Shown: positions 29,502 through 39,588 of the stretch, one piece after another
How positions within the stretch are numbered: the stretch's first letter is position 1
Layout: each line of letters starts with the position of its first letter
Origin: Saccharomyces uvarum
Taxonomy: Eukaryota > Ascomycota > Saccharomycetes > Saccharomycetales > Saccharomycetaceae
Assembly (NCBI GenBank): GCA_947243795.1
Contig: OX365930.1
Span: forward strand, 124,001 to 188,000
DNA: 64,000 bases
Direction of reading: 5' to 3'
Made by a program: the position numbers and the translations under genes
Notes under the pieces: model-generated
What the model was told of the DNA's origin: nothing
What the model saw: only the letters and a program-made list of their open reading frames with translations
Databases searched by the model: none

Positions 29502-30491
29502 CTAGGCAGCATCCTCGGTGGCTTGTTCTGGTTCATGAATAGCAGTCTCTCCAGATGCTCTTGGACTTTCTGGGGAAGCATCCTTTGCTTCAGGAATTTC
29601 ATCTTCTACATCGTCGGAAGTATGGTGATGATGAGAGAATCCGCCGGTCAAAGAGAATTTGGGGAACTTACCAGTACGGCTGACCATGAGTACCAAGTAA
29701 CATGGATAAATGGCAAATAGACATAAATCCAAGACACCGTAAAAGACAGCTTCACCATCTGGTTGAATACGGTTACCACCCTCACTTAGACCCCAACATA
29801 TAAAGTACAACCAAACGATTACCATACTGGTACACAACATAACCGCATTGAACCCTCTAGTCTTCAAACTGAAGAATTGACGTTGGCACAATACACCTTG
29901 TGTAACTAGCATGGCTAAGGCAGCGATAGTATAGTAACCCCACTTATAGGTGGACTTGATTAACGAACCAACCAATAATGAAATGACCCAGAATAGAGTA
30001 CCTACGATTTGAATTAATAATGAATGAACCACATCCAAAGCTGAGATACTGTCAGTCTCACCAGTGGTTCCAGCGGTCAATTCAGTTAAAAACAAAAGAC
30101 ATGGCCATGATAAGAACCATGCAATGTACTTTGAGTAGAAGATTTGTCTAACGCCCGGAACTTCACCAGTAATAGATTTGTCAACCTTGACGTGGTTGAA
30201 TTCAGCTTGAACACCGGTCCAACCCAAATCGGAAGCATACGTGAAATAAGCAAAAAACTCAAAAAAAGCAATCAAAAACGCAGGAGCTAAAGCATATCTG
30301 ATCAATCTAGAACCCTTGGCCTCTGCGATGAAGAACATTACGATGTAACATAACAAAATAAGGGAGAATAATGCAAACACGGCCCATAACCAGTCTGAAC
30401 CTCTTTTGGTGATATGCATATCTAACCCATGTGGAGGATTAAGTCCCAATGCCTCGTTACGTTTTAAAAAGCTTGAAAGCGTGTCGTTCAT
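29502..30491 (-). CDS. HSP30: Seven-helix plasma-membrane stress protein Hsp30
   Basis: Hsp30 is a negative regulator of the Pma1 proton pump, induced by heat, ethanol, weak acids and glucose exhaustion. The 329-residue protein has seven membrane helices (about residues 35-270) of the microbial-rhodopsin/YRO2 type and a His/Asp/Glu-rich cytosolic tail. The seventh helix reads VLDLCLFAIYP where true rhodopsins carry the retinal-binding lysine, so no chromophore is expected. The ATG at 30491 (MNDTLSSF) matches S. cerevisiae. Confidence 0.96.
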   Translation of the reverse strand: MNDTLSSFLKRNEALGLNPPHGLDMHITKRGSDWLWAVFALFSLILLCYIVMFFIAEAKGSRLIRYALAPAFLIAFFEFFAYFTYASDLGWTGVQAEFNHVKVDKSITGEVPGVRQIFYSKYIAWFLSWPCLLFLTELTAGTTGETDSISALDVVHSLLIQIVGTLFWVISLLVGSLIKSTYKWGYYTIAALAMLVTQGVLCQRQFFSLKTRGFNAVMLCTSMVIVWLYFICWGLSEGGNRIQPDGEAVFYGVLDLCLFAIYPCYLVLMVSRTGKFPKFSLTGGFSHHHHTSDDVEDEIPEAKDASPESPRASGETAIHEPEQATEDAA

Positions 30492-31861
30492 TTGATATTT
30501 GTTTTTGTAAACTTATGAAGTAATAATAATTGTGTTATTATTTGTTTTTGTATGATGTATTATGGATAATGTAAGAAAAGGTAAACAAAGAGTAACCGAT
30601 GCTGAAAGGCTAGATAACTGAAAATGCTCCTTCACTTATATATGATTCTTGGCTATATTAAAACTTAGGCATGAAGCAAGGAATAGAACGAGCTGACCAC
30701 TGAGTTAATAATGGGAGAAATGTGTAATTTATGGGTGGGAGCAGAAATTCGATGAGTTGCTAGAACATCTCATCCTTACTAAAGGGGAAAGGGATGACGA
30801 GCACTAGATAATAAACAGAGGTGAGCTACTTCTGATATGCACAAAACATGCCGGTCCGGTGCAAGGGATCGGATCGGGATATGGCTTTGCTTACCTTAGC
30901 CATACCAAATATTCTTACTAATCGTGCTTTCCATGCGTTCGAGAGCAACCCAAGGTGCCTTCCAAGAGAAACTCCCCTACAACACGACCCTTAAGAAATT
31001 CTAGAAGATCTGGAAATTGGCCACGAAGATCGCGCAGGGATATGACCGAATTTCGGAGTCGTAGGAAAGCAGCCCAATGTGGATCGGATGTTAAGCAGCA
31101 AGGACATTACAATGATCTCTCATCCCCTTTTGACCCTATTTGCCGTTTTCGTTTACACGAATCTGGAAAGGAATTGTATTATGTTGTATGGTGAAGTTTT
31201 AAGAGCTGAAGGATATTACAGAAGAGCGAAATGGGTACATTTTCTCTATTAGGGATGGAGGGATTTTAATGTAACTCTCGCCTCGATATATGTTATCTTG
31301 CATATTACTCAAAATTGCACAGGTAAGATAATCTTATTCGGAGGGAGTGATAACTGCTTTTCTTTTTTTTTACTGCAAGCTGCCCGTAACGTGATAAAAT
31401 GTCGTTGAGAAGCCTTTAGCGCAGGCGAAAAGGTTTCTTCTAAGCCTGTAAAAATGAACCCTTATTGCAGAAACTTAATTTTCTTAGTCCTTGAAGCAAA
31501 GATGTTAGCTCATCTTGGTTATTTTCTCCTCTGAATATTCTTATGTAATATGGAGGGGAGTGTTTGCTTGATGGAGGACGGCAGCATTTGGGAATTGTGT
31601 CAGTAAAAAATAACTAAATCACATTTAGGAAATAGACGTTCTCGTTGAAGGCAATACTTGTTGCTAAAATAAAACTCGCCTAGTGAGTGAAGATATGTTG
31701 AGACTAAAAGTTACATATAGGTGTATAAAGACTCGAAGAATTCTTTTAAAAAAAAAATGAACATCAAAGTCTTCGTCAGTTAGCACAGTGCGTGAAAGCT
31801 GATAGAGAGTATCTGCAGTCAAAAATGGGCCGCACACTTGATAAGTTTTCCCGAAAGCTCT
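30492..31861. other. HSP30 promoter and YCR023C 3' region
   Basis: The 1.37 kb between two minus-strand genes is mostly HSP30 upstream sequence. A 79-codon Arg-rich plus-strand frame (30955-31194) and the region of the dubious S. cerevisiae ORF YCR022C lie here. Neither has a domain, so I call no gene. TATATATGATT near 30639 may be the HSP30 TATA region. Confidence 0.55.
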
Positions 31862-33697
31862 TCATTTGGTACGACTTTGATTACTCAAACTACTTAAGCT
31901 TGAACGATGACTCATTCTTACACCAGAAGCCTCTGATCGCGAACCATTAGTATTTTCACCATCCTGTTGGTTATCTTCTTCTTCAATATCATCGATCGGC
32001 GCTATCTTATAACTTTGATAAAGGGCCACCATACAGAAAAGACTTAACGACCACCAACTTACCCAGGCAACATCATGCTCTTGAGACCAAGACATAATGT
32101 AACCCCAGGCTAAAGGACCTATGAATCTAGCGGATGCAGAAATACTGATAGTGGCACCATTAATGACTGACCTACAACTCAAAGGGCTTGAGTTATGGAT
32201 TAATAGCATAATTTGTGGAGACGTTAAGGCGCCACAGAATGTCTTTATCCCCGTGATTATGTACAAGTAAGTGACAGTACACCAGCTAGGAACTCGTTCG
32301 CCTTGTAGAAAGATAACATAAGGTACCATTATATACATGATAGGATATAACTTGACCAGCGTTCTGAAAATTGTCAAACAGTCGAAGTTACGATCTACGA
32401 CGGGGAAAATAAATATGACGACAAAGCAACCGAATATGCCTGTTGTCGACAAAAGAGTACCCGTCTGTTCTGGCTCATAACCAATCCCGCCAGAAATTTT
32501 CCAAGGAAATTTCGAAGCTAGTTTCTTTGGGTTTTCTGGATCTACGGCCAAATCATAAGCTAAAAAGACTGGAAGAAATTCATTATAGACAATCAAGTGC
32601 AAAGCCATAATGAAGTTCACGGATATCGGGTAAAATACTTTTGTATGGAAAACATGATGGAATATACTACTTTCTTTACAGCCATCGGAAGCAGTGACTA
32701 TATCTGTGTGTACAGCGTCTGTTGGTTCGTGAAGGGAATAGGTCCGAATCAGACTTACAGACTGTCTTCTTGTCAAAATAGGGTCAATCGATTGTACGCT
32801 TTCAGCCTCACTCTCGTTACTATGGTCTAGTAACGGACTACGCTCATCTTCGCTATGAACTTGAACTTCATTAGCATTTATCTCTTCATCTCGATGATGA
32901 CTGTCTTCAGAATTTCCATGAATGTATTTCTGCCATGGTCTTCTTTTAGGTTGTATACCGAATATACTTTTTTTAATAGAATCCCCAAGGTCCAACCCGT
33001 AATCCCTCTTATTCTTAAAGACAGGATGTGTTTCCTCCAAAAATAAGATTGCATTTATTAAACCAAACATCAAAAATATGCATACAACCACATTAGGCAA
33101 AGCGTATGGGTATGACTTAATGATTTTTTTGGCGCAGCGCGGGAACCATGATGGCACTTCATTCATCGTTCCATCTCTGAAGACAAGAAACCCGCCAATC
33201 ATGGGCCCAATAACGGCACCAAATTGAAATAGTAAGGGCATAGTACTGAAGGCTAAAGCCTGGTGTTTTCTTTCGGTAGCAATTTCACCAATAATAGTTC
33301 TAATAACTCCGACATTACCATTTAGCAACCCCATTAAGCTTCTTGCCACTAAAGCCTGATAAAAATTGTGCGAAAACCCCAGTATCAGCAACGATATAGA
33401 TGTTCCTATAAGGCCACAGGTTAAAGTTATCTTTCTACCATGTGTCTCAGAGAATCGACCCCAATGATATGCGGATATGACTTGGCATAATGCAAATGAT
33501 GAAGATAAGTAACCTGAATATTTGGATACCTGAGCGTCGTTAGGGGCAATTTTAAAATCTTTAACCATGAAATAAACGTAAGGAAATAATGATGAAAAGG
33601 CAATTGGTTCGCTGAACCTAACTAAAGAGACAACCATTAGTTGGGCCCAGGGGAATCCATCCATTTGTTGTTTGAAAGTAAGTTTTTGATGTACCAT
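31862..33697 (-). CDS. YCR023C: Major facilitator superfamily transporter, vacuolar (YCR023C)
   Basis: The substrate is unknown; the S. cerevisiae protein is seen at the vacuole membrane. The 611-residue protein has about twelve membrane helices in two halves. Motif A (WGRFSETHGRKIT, near residue 80) sits between helices 2 and 3, typical of the drug:proton and ZRT/TPO-like branches. A long acidic, Ser/Thr/His-rich cytosolic loop (about 235-345) separates the halves. A polar Ser/Asn-rich tail follows helix 12. The start at 33697 (MVHQKLTF) is the first ATG of the family frame. Confidence 0.93.
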   Translation of the reverse strand: MVHQKLTFKQQMDGFPWAQLMVVSLVRFSEPIAFSSLFPYVYFMVKDFKIAPNDAQVSKYSGYLSSSFALCQVISAYHWGRFSETHGRKITLTCGLIGTSISLLILGFSHNFYQALVARSLMGLLNGNVGVIRTIIGEIATERKHQALAFSTMPLLFQFGAVIGPMIGGFLVFRDGTMNEVPSWFPRCAKKIIKSYPYALPNVVVCIFLMFGLINAILFLEETHPVFKNKRDYGLDLGDSIKKSIFGIQPKRRPWQKYIHGNSEDSHHRDEEINANEVQVHSEDERSPLLDHSNESEAESVQSIDPILTRRQSVSLIRTYSLHEPTDAVHTDIVTASDGCKESSIFHHVFHTKVFYPISVNFIMALHLIVYNEFLPVFLAYDLAVDPENPKKLASKFPWKISGGIGYEPEQTGTLLSTTGIFGCFVVIFIFPVVDRNFDCLTIFRTLVKLYPIMYIMVPYVIFLQGERVPSWCTVTYLYIITGIKTFCGALTSPQIMLLIHNSSPLSCRSVINGATISISASARFIGPLAWGYIMSWSQEHDVAWVSWWSLSLFCMVALYQSYKIAPIDDIEEEDNQQDGENTNGSRSEASGVRMSHRSSLSSLSNQSRTK

Positions 33698-34035
33698 ATT
33701 TTCTTAGTTTGGTAGTTTGTTACTTCGACATTCCTCTTGGCACGTTTGATTTCGACTATTACAAATAAGAAACATTTATAACTTCCCCCATTAAGAGTAG
33801 ACCTTTTTTCCTTCTTCATTTTGTTTTGCCCTTTTTTTATATCCGAGATCTTCATATGAGCGGAATGTGTCATAAGAGATGAGATCTGGTCGAAGCAATA
33901 TGAAGTTGAAAACCTTAAGATAAGATGAAAGTACTATATTGAGGTATGTACAGATATTTATCCCAACTAACACTTACATTTTAAGAAAGAATAGAAGAGA
34001 AAACAAATTAGAATATTGGAAAAAAAAACAGAAGA
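33698..34035. other. YCR023C promoter / SLM5 3' region
   Basis: AT-rich spacer of 338 bases between two minus-strand genes. Two short minus-strand frames with no domain were ignored. Confidence 0.6.
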
Positions 34036-35511
34036 TCAAAAGTTTATGGAGCCCGCGGCTGTTCTATGGAAAGGTATAGCATCTCTTATGTTGTGGTTTC
34101 CATACAAATATGAGATAAATCTCTCAAATCCCAATCCAAATCCACCGTGTGGTGCACTACCTTCTTTTCTCAGGGAAACGTACCAATCCAATTCGCCAGA
34201 TTTATTCATACCGCGTTCCTTCATTTCTTTACATAGCTTGTCATAATCATCTTCTCTTAGACTTCCGCCGATGATTTCACCCATTCCCGGAACCAATAAA
34301 TCGAAACATGCCACAGTATTGTCAGGAGTAGAGTTCTGTTTCATGTAAAAGGCTTTGCAAACACGTGGGTAGTCAGTAACGAAAACAGGCGATTTGAAAT
34401 ATTCGCCGGCTAACCATTTCTCGTGTTCAGTTTGCAAGGACTGCCCCCAGTTAGGCTCATATTTAAAAAGTGGAGCATCGCTATGGTGTTTTTTGAGGAT
34501 TTCGATAGCCTGTGTATACGTTATAGTTTGCCATTTTTCACTGGCTAAAGTTTGCCAACGTGTTATGATATCTTGCCTTTCTTGGTCTTGTGATGTTGAT
34601 AGTGCATCGTCTTCTTTCAAAGAGATAAACTGCTTTGGTAAAAGTTCCTTCTGGTTATCCAAACAAGACTGGATTACGGTTTTCATCATAGTCTCTACAA
34701 ACGATGTTAGTTCGTCAATATTATCAATAAAACACATTTCCACTTCAAGCATCCAAAATTCTGAGAGATGTCTCGGAGTATCGCTTCTTTCAGCTCTGAA
34801 GCAGGGAGATAACGTCCAACATCTTGATAGTGATAAGGCCAAGATTTCTAAGTGCAATTGCGTAGATACGGTCAAATAAGTTGGTTTACCAAAATACGAA
34901 GATGGAGACGACAATTGATTGGTAGAAACTTGAAACAACTCCCCAGCACCTTCACAGTCGTTTGAAGTTAGTATTGGTGGGGAAACTTTAGTGAAGTGGT
35001 TTTCCTGGAAAAAAAGCATGAACTGCAGTTCTACAAATGATCTCAACCTCAAAATTGCGCTCAAATAAGAGGTCTTGTATTTTAATGTGGGTAAAGACCT
35101 TAGAAATGGTAAAGTCTGGAATTTTTTCTGCAAGGGATAGTTTTCTGAGACAGGGCCTATAAGTTTGATCGATTCAATGGGGTCTTTAATTTGCAGCTCA
35201 AAAGGCTGTTCTCTAGTGGGCGTATCTTGCCAGATAGCGTTGGAAATAGATAAAGTTTGGCCAGTTTTCAGATTTTTCAAAAACTGCACATAATCGGCGT
35301 TTGCTAACGGGACCACTATTCTCAATGGGTTGACGGAGGTTCCGTCTTGTAAGTCTAAAAACGCTATACGTTTTAATAATCTTATAGACTTGATCCATCC
35401 ATCAACTGAAATGGAATCATGACGAGGTTGATGGAGTTGCTCATATAACGACTTAACCGTCAGTGAAGAGTATGATCTAATGCTCTTGAACGGGTATCGA
35501 GCACGAAACAT
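34036..35511 (-). CDS. SLM5: Mitochondrial asparaginyl-tRNA synthetase
   Basis: Slm5 charges mitochondrial tRNA-Asn. The 491-residue protein has a basic presequence (MFRARYPFKSIRSYSSL) suited to import. An N-terminal OB-fold anticodon-binding domain (about 35-130) and a class IIb synthetase core follow. Motif 2 reads FRAERSDTPRHLSEFWMLEVE (about 240-260) and motif 3 reads GLGFERF (near 460). The frame is complete. No fusion or truncation is seen. Confidence 0.95.
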   Translation of the reverse strand: MFRARYPFKSIRSYSSLTVKSLYEQLHQPRHDSISVDGWIKSIRLLKRIAFLDLQDGTSVNPLRIVVPLANADYVQFLKNLKTGQTLSISNAIWQDTPTREQPFELQIKDPIESIKLIGPVSENYPLQKKFQTLPFLRSLPTLKYKTSYLSAILRLRSFVELQFMLFFQENHFTKVSPPILTSNDCEGAGELFQVSTNQLSSPSSYFGKPTYLTVSTQLHLEILALSLSRCWTLSPCFRAERSDTPRHLSEFWMLEVEMCFIDNIDELTSFVETMMKTVIQSCLDNQKELLPKQFISLKEDDALSTSQDQERQDIITRWQTLASEKWQTITYTQAIEILKKHHSDAPLFKYEPNWGQSLQTEHEKWLAGEYFKSPVFVTDYPRVCKAFYMKQNSTPDNTVACFDLLVPGMGEIIGGSLREDDYDKLCKEMKERGMNKSGELDWYVSLRKEGSAPHGGFGLGFERFISYLYGNHNIRDAIPFHRTAAGSINF

Positions 35512-36224
35512 CGGTTACTTAACTCTGATGTGTTCCTTTTTTTGTCTCGCATGTTATTATTACTCGAATTTCTGACTACAAAATTATATAAATTATGAAC
35601 TACTGCGAGAACATGTAAAACTGAAAAAGCAAAAAAAAGACATGCAAATCATAACTGTAAAGATCGTGCATACGCATGTGTAATTCTGTAGGGGTTTGTG
35701 CTTTTCGTTTTGATTACTATTTAAATTTCTAAAAATAAAAAAAAAAAAGGCCATACACCATTTCAATTATGCTAGTAGTATATATTCCTAAAAACGAAAT
35801 CTTGAAAAAGCTCAATTTACACACACATGAGTCATCTCGAGAAGTCATTAGCCAGACTTGACAATCACACACATTGTCAAGTAATGGAATAAAAAAATAT
35901 ATAATAGCAGCAATAAAAGAAAAAAGTGCACAATTGGGGGTTTATGGGAACTGTATATATACGAAACACACTCGTATTAGTTCATAAATTTTAATAACAA
36001 AAAAGGAAAGCACAATTCAACCTGAGCACGCACATCAAGTAATAACGTTCATTTTTTCACTAAAGCGAACGACGAAACAAATAGAAAAAAGGCATAGTGG
36101 GAGACAAAGATAGAAAGAAGTCAAAAAAGGGTATCACACACACGTGATAGTCTAATCCTTGTTAAAGAATGGAGATAAAAAACAAAGAGAAAGGAAGGGG
36201 AAAAAACAATATGTTTTATATTCC
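35512..36224. other. SLM5 promoter / PMP1 3' UTR region
   Basis: This 713-base spacer is A-rich with ACACAC and UG-type repeats around 35860-35890 and 36130-36146. The part next to PMP1 probably forms its long 3' UTR. I see no coding frame or structured RNA. Confidence 0.55.
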
Positions 36225-36347
36225 TTAAAATCTTTGCAAACCTTGTTGTCTAGCTTTCCATTTATTGTAGATAATGGTAGAGATAATAATGATACAAGCC
36301 AAACCGACCAAAATGAAAACTAAAATAACACCACCTGGTAAAGTCAT
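36225..36347 (-). CDS. PMP1: Pmp1, 40-residue proteolipid of the plasma-membrane H+-ATPase
   Basis: Pmp1 is a tiny single-span protein that associates with and modulates Pma1. The frame is MTLPGGVILVFILVG followed by more hydrophobic residues, then the basic tail KWKARQQGLQRF. It has 40 residues and, as far as I recall, is identical to the S. cerevisiae protein. The hydrophobic span is about residues 4-27. It is too short for usual gene-length cut-offs but is certain from sequence, position and strand. Confidence 0.96.
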   Translation of the reverse strand: MTLPGGVILVFILVGLACIIIISTIIYNKWKARQQGLQRF

Positions 36348-37371
36348 TTATGATAAATTAGAAGCGTTGATGGGCGAAGAGAGGAAACAAACAAAGGATA
36401 TGTTTAAACAAAATTTGCTTGAGTGACTAATTTGAAGTTGAAAAAAAAAAAAGAAAAAATGTAATTTTAGTTCGCTCTTCCTTCAAAGTGTGTAGTCTCT
36501 TCCTTTAAATACTATTGAAAGGGAGAAGACTAAGTAGAAAAAGGGTAGTAACGAAAACTCTAAAGGAAGATAAGACACTATTAAAGAAAAGGGGAAGTTA
36601 AGATCAAACAAGAATCAATCGCTTTCAAACCTTTATATACCGACAAGCACGGATGGCTCAAATTGAGAAAAAATGGGAAATATTATCGGAAAGAATCGAA
36701 GATATCTGGTATTACGCCAGCAAAAACTCTATATTGACATCTTTCTGCTTTCTCTTTTCTGTTTGTTTGTTTGTTTTCCTTTTTTCCTTCAGCAAAACTG
36801 TTTTGATTTTACTCTGTTGGAAAAGCGAAAATTGTTTTCATTTTACCCGATTGCGACCGATTCCGGGAATCCCCAAAGGGGAATTTCTGCCCAATGCGCA
36901 GACAGCCCCAGAAATGGCCGCGGCAGGGTGCGTGGGTGCGGTAATTTAACGACGCGGAGGCGTGGGTGCGCGTGCGTTTTTAGGGGCGGCACACGGGTAC
37001 GGGACTGGCCACCCGGACCGCGGTGGGGGTATTGCCGCTTTGCGCAATTTTCTTATTTGCGAAGTTTCTCGTTCGAGTAAGAGAAAACAAGCAAAAAATG
37101 TTCGATGTCTAAATGACGAAATGGAGCCCCTCGTTTAGTCAGGAACGTATGCGGCCTGTTTCAACTTGTTTCTTTTTCTTTCTGCAATTAGTTTTCTTAC
37201 TTAGTACATCTAATTGATCGTCAAGACATCTTTGCCCACTGATTTCTGGATTTGAAGGAGTGAAAAACGGGTCATTCAAATTAAGTTGAAAATTAAACTA
37301 GATTAAATTAAATATCTCTCTGTGTGTGGATGTGTGCGGGTGCGTCTTTTATTTCTTGTTTCTTGTTCCAC
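36348..37371. other. PMP1 promoter and NPP1 3' region
   Basis: About 1 kb. A GC-rich block (36840-37045) contains a TTACCCG Reb1 match at 36843-36849, an inverted GGGGATTCC-type pair around 36866-36885 and a 10-base direct repeat (listed separately). Overlapping plus-strand frames here (36653-37080) correspond to a dubious ORF region in S. cerevisiae and are not called. Confidence 0.6.
36931..36970 (+). promoter_or_regulatory. Direct repeat CGTGGGTGCG, possible Rap1-like pair in PMP1 promoter
   Basis: CGTGGGTGCG occurs at 36931-36940 and again at 36961-36970, exactly 30 bases apart. Read on the minus strand each gives GCACCCACG, close to the ACACCC core of Rap1 sites. With the nearby Reb1 match this suggests an activating region for the highly expressed PMP1, about 600 bases upstream of its start. 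Confidence 0.35.
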
Positions 37372-39588
37372 TTACGTATTGGAATCGATTAGGTCATCGA
37401 TGCTGTCGATTAGATCATCGATGAGTTCCTTTGCGTCGCCAATTATTTCTTGAAACAAATTCCCCGCTGCACTGGTGGTAGCGCTAGCCTGTGTGCTGCT
37501 GCTTCTCGATGACGATAGTGAGCCGCTCGGTAGCGTGCTAGTCGTCGATGGCGTGGAAGTCGTCATCGGCAGGCTCGTCGTTGATGACGAACTGGACATG
37601 GCGGCTATTTCTTCAGCGTCGTCGTCATCGTCATCGTCATCGTCATCGGTTTCTTCATTTTCTTTATGTTCTTCCTCGTCAGGGTACCCGCCCCAGACTA
37701 TGTTATATGTGCTGGTTTTACCAAACATCCTACTCAAATACTCAAAATCGTCTGCAATCTCCACTTCGTCGCTGCTCTCAGGCTGGCGGAGTTGCTGCAT
37801 GACCACCCCGGTGCCGTCATTGGCGTTTCTATCCTTCTCTGCCACACCGCAGATGTCGCATAATAAATCGTATATCTCGGTATTTTGGAATGGTTCAATG
37901 TAACCCTGCGGGAAATACGGCCCCATGCCAATAAATACCGACCTCATATCAATGGCGCTATTATCGTACCCGTGCGACCCGATCGTAAACACTTGCTCCT
38001 CGTTTTTATCTTTATGGTCGTCTTTTTCCGCTTTCTTCAGCTGTGCTTTCTTCATCACTGCATATCCGGGTTCGGGCACGATCCAGATCGAGGCCATGTG
38101 GTGGTTTTTTCTATCATTGAAATTCCACTCTTCGGGAAAGTTCCCGTTCACGTAAACTTTGTACTTGTTTTCATCTATCGATGATTTTAATGCGTGGTAA
38201 ACTTCGTTAATTTCAGTGGAATCCTTTAACGAGATGGCCATCATCGGACCCTCCAAATAGGCATGCGAGACGTAATTCTTCCTCAATTTCTCGTCCAGTA
38301 TATCTTCCCAGACAACTACATTTGAGGGAACCATAATATTACTCATACCATGGTCGCTTACAATGACTAAATTAGTAAACTCCGTTATATTCCGTTCTTG
38401 TAAAGACTCGACTAACCCCTGTAGAAACGTATCCACTTCACCCAACGTCTTCGTGAATTCTTCGTAATAATAATCCGATTCTGCAGGGAACCCGTGTTTA
38501 TGTCCGAATGCATCTACATTCGGTACATATCCGAGAATTAATTGAGGTCTTTCGTTCAATGCGTTCATATCCACGTATTTCATAATCTTGGATAGCTTCT
38601 TTGGTAATGGTTCCTTGGCATTGAACTCGTCAAAATAATAAGGCGTTCTTTTTATCGCAATAGGCTTCTTATGTTCGGGTAGCAACTTCTTTTCGTTGTA
38701 TTTAGTATAATTCACATCACTACCAGGCCACATATGTGTAGCTGCTTTGAATGACATATCGCTGTTAAATGCAGTTTGAACAGTTTGCCAAATCGGTTCG
38801 CTAACATTACTATTCCATATCCTAGGATCCAACACGCCCGGATGGAACTCTTCGCTAAGATCAGAATCCCAGAATACGTTGGATACTATCCCATGATGTA
38901 TCGGGTATTGCCCAGTAACCAGCGTCCAATGATTGGGGAAGGTTTCCGTGGGGAAACTTGGAATCATAAATGGTGTGGACGTGATATTCATACCGGCGTC
39001 ATATTCCAGTGTATATAAACTATGCAAGAACGGCGTATTTCTTTTGGATATCAGTGATGGGTGGAAACCATCTAACGAAATCACTATCGTCAAGGGAAAA
39101 AATTCGTGCGTGCCATTGAAATATTTTACGTATGGATCAAAATCAGGGTTTCCAAAGTGTGATAAAACCTTTATGGGACGATTGGACTTTGTGATATTGA
39201 TCACGAGGATTAGAAAGACTGTAAAGACTAGTAAACCAAACAACACACGAAGTATTAGTTTCCATGGCACTTTGGAAGAGAATCCTGTTTCCAGAGTGAA
39301 GTCGTTCTCATCCTCAAAACCTGTATCAATAGGTTGGCCATTTGCATCCAACTCGTACAGCGGTATACCTCTTCTTAGATTAGTATTATCTTTCCCCTCG
39401 TTAATCGTTATGCGATTGTTTGTCCACTTCAATTTAGTTCTATAAAACCAGTATTTCATTCTAGTCCATGCAGATTGCAACCCCGATCCTGAAGCGTTTT
39501 CATCTAATAAATAATCATCACGAAATAGATCTTCATTAATGTCTTCCAACCCATTATCCAGTGACTCTGAATCGTTTTCGAGTACCAT
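37372..39588 (-). CDS. NPP1: Nucleotide pyrophosphatase/phosphodiesterase Npp1
   Basis: Npp1 hydrolyses extracellular nucleotide phosphodiesters and is induced by phosphate starvation. The 738-residue protein is a type II membrane protein. It has a 110-residue cytosolic N-terminus, one helix (about 113-134) and an ectodomain of the alkaline phosphatase superfamily. Metal and nucleophile motifs are visible: SLDGFHP, PTETFPNHW (with the active-site Thr), VDAFGHKHG, SDHGM and GSHGYDN. The C-terminal 90 residues are low-complexity: an Asp run coded by a trinucleotide tract, a Ser/Thr-rich stretch and a tandem IDDLIDS repeat. Confidence 0.95.
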   Translation of the reverse strand: MVLENDSESLDNGLEDINEDLFRDDYLLDENASGSGLQSAWTRMKYWFYRTKLKWTNNRITINEGKDNTNLRRGIPLYELDANGQPIDTGFEDENDFTLETGFSSKVPWKLILRVLFGLLVFTVFLILVINITKSNRPIKVLSHFGNPDFDPYVKYFNGTHEFFPLTIVISLDGFHPSLISKRNTPFLHSLYTLEYDAGMNITSTPFMIPSFPTETFPNHWTLVTGQYPIHHGIVSNVFWDSDLSEEFHPGVLDPRIWNSNVSEPIWQTVQTAFNSDMSFKAATHMWPGSDVNYTKYNEKKLLPEHKKPIAIKRTPYYFDEFNAKEPLPKKLSKIMKYVDMNALNERPQLILGYVPNVDAFGHKHGFPAESDYYYEEFTKTLGEVDTFLQGLVESLQERNITEFTNLVIVSDHGMSNIMVPSNVVVWEDILDEKLRKNYVSHAYLEGPMMAISLKDSTEINEVYHALKSSIDENKYKVYVNGNFPEEWNFNDRKNHHMASIWIVPEPGYAVMKKAQLKKAEKDDHKDKNEEQVFTIGSHGYDNSAIDMRSVFIGMGPYFPQGYIEPFQNTEIYDLLCDICGVAEKDRNANDGTGVVMQQLRQPESSDEVEIADDFEYLSRMFGKTSTYNIVWGGYPDEEEHKENEETDDDDDDDDDDAEEIAAMSSSSSTTSLPMTTSTPSTTSTLPSGSLSSSRSSSTQASATTSAAGNLFQEIIGDAKELIDDLIDSIDDLIDSNT

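Noticed and set aside
30955-31194. 79-codon Arg/Ser-rich plus-strand frame in the HSP30 upstream region
   Set aside because: No domain and no known counterpart; consistent with chance.
36653-37080. Overlapping plus-strand frames of 98 and 135 codons upstream of PMP1
   Set aside because: They lie in the GC-rich promoter block and match the position of a dubious S. cerevisiae ORF (YCR025C region); no domain.
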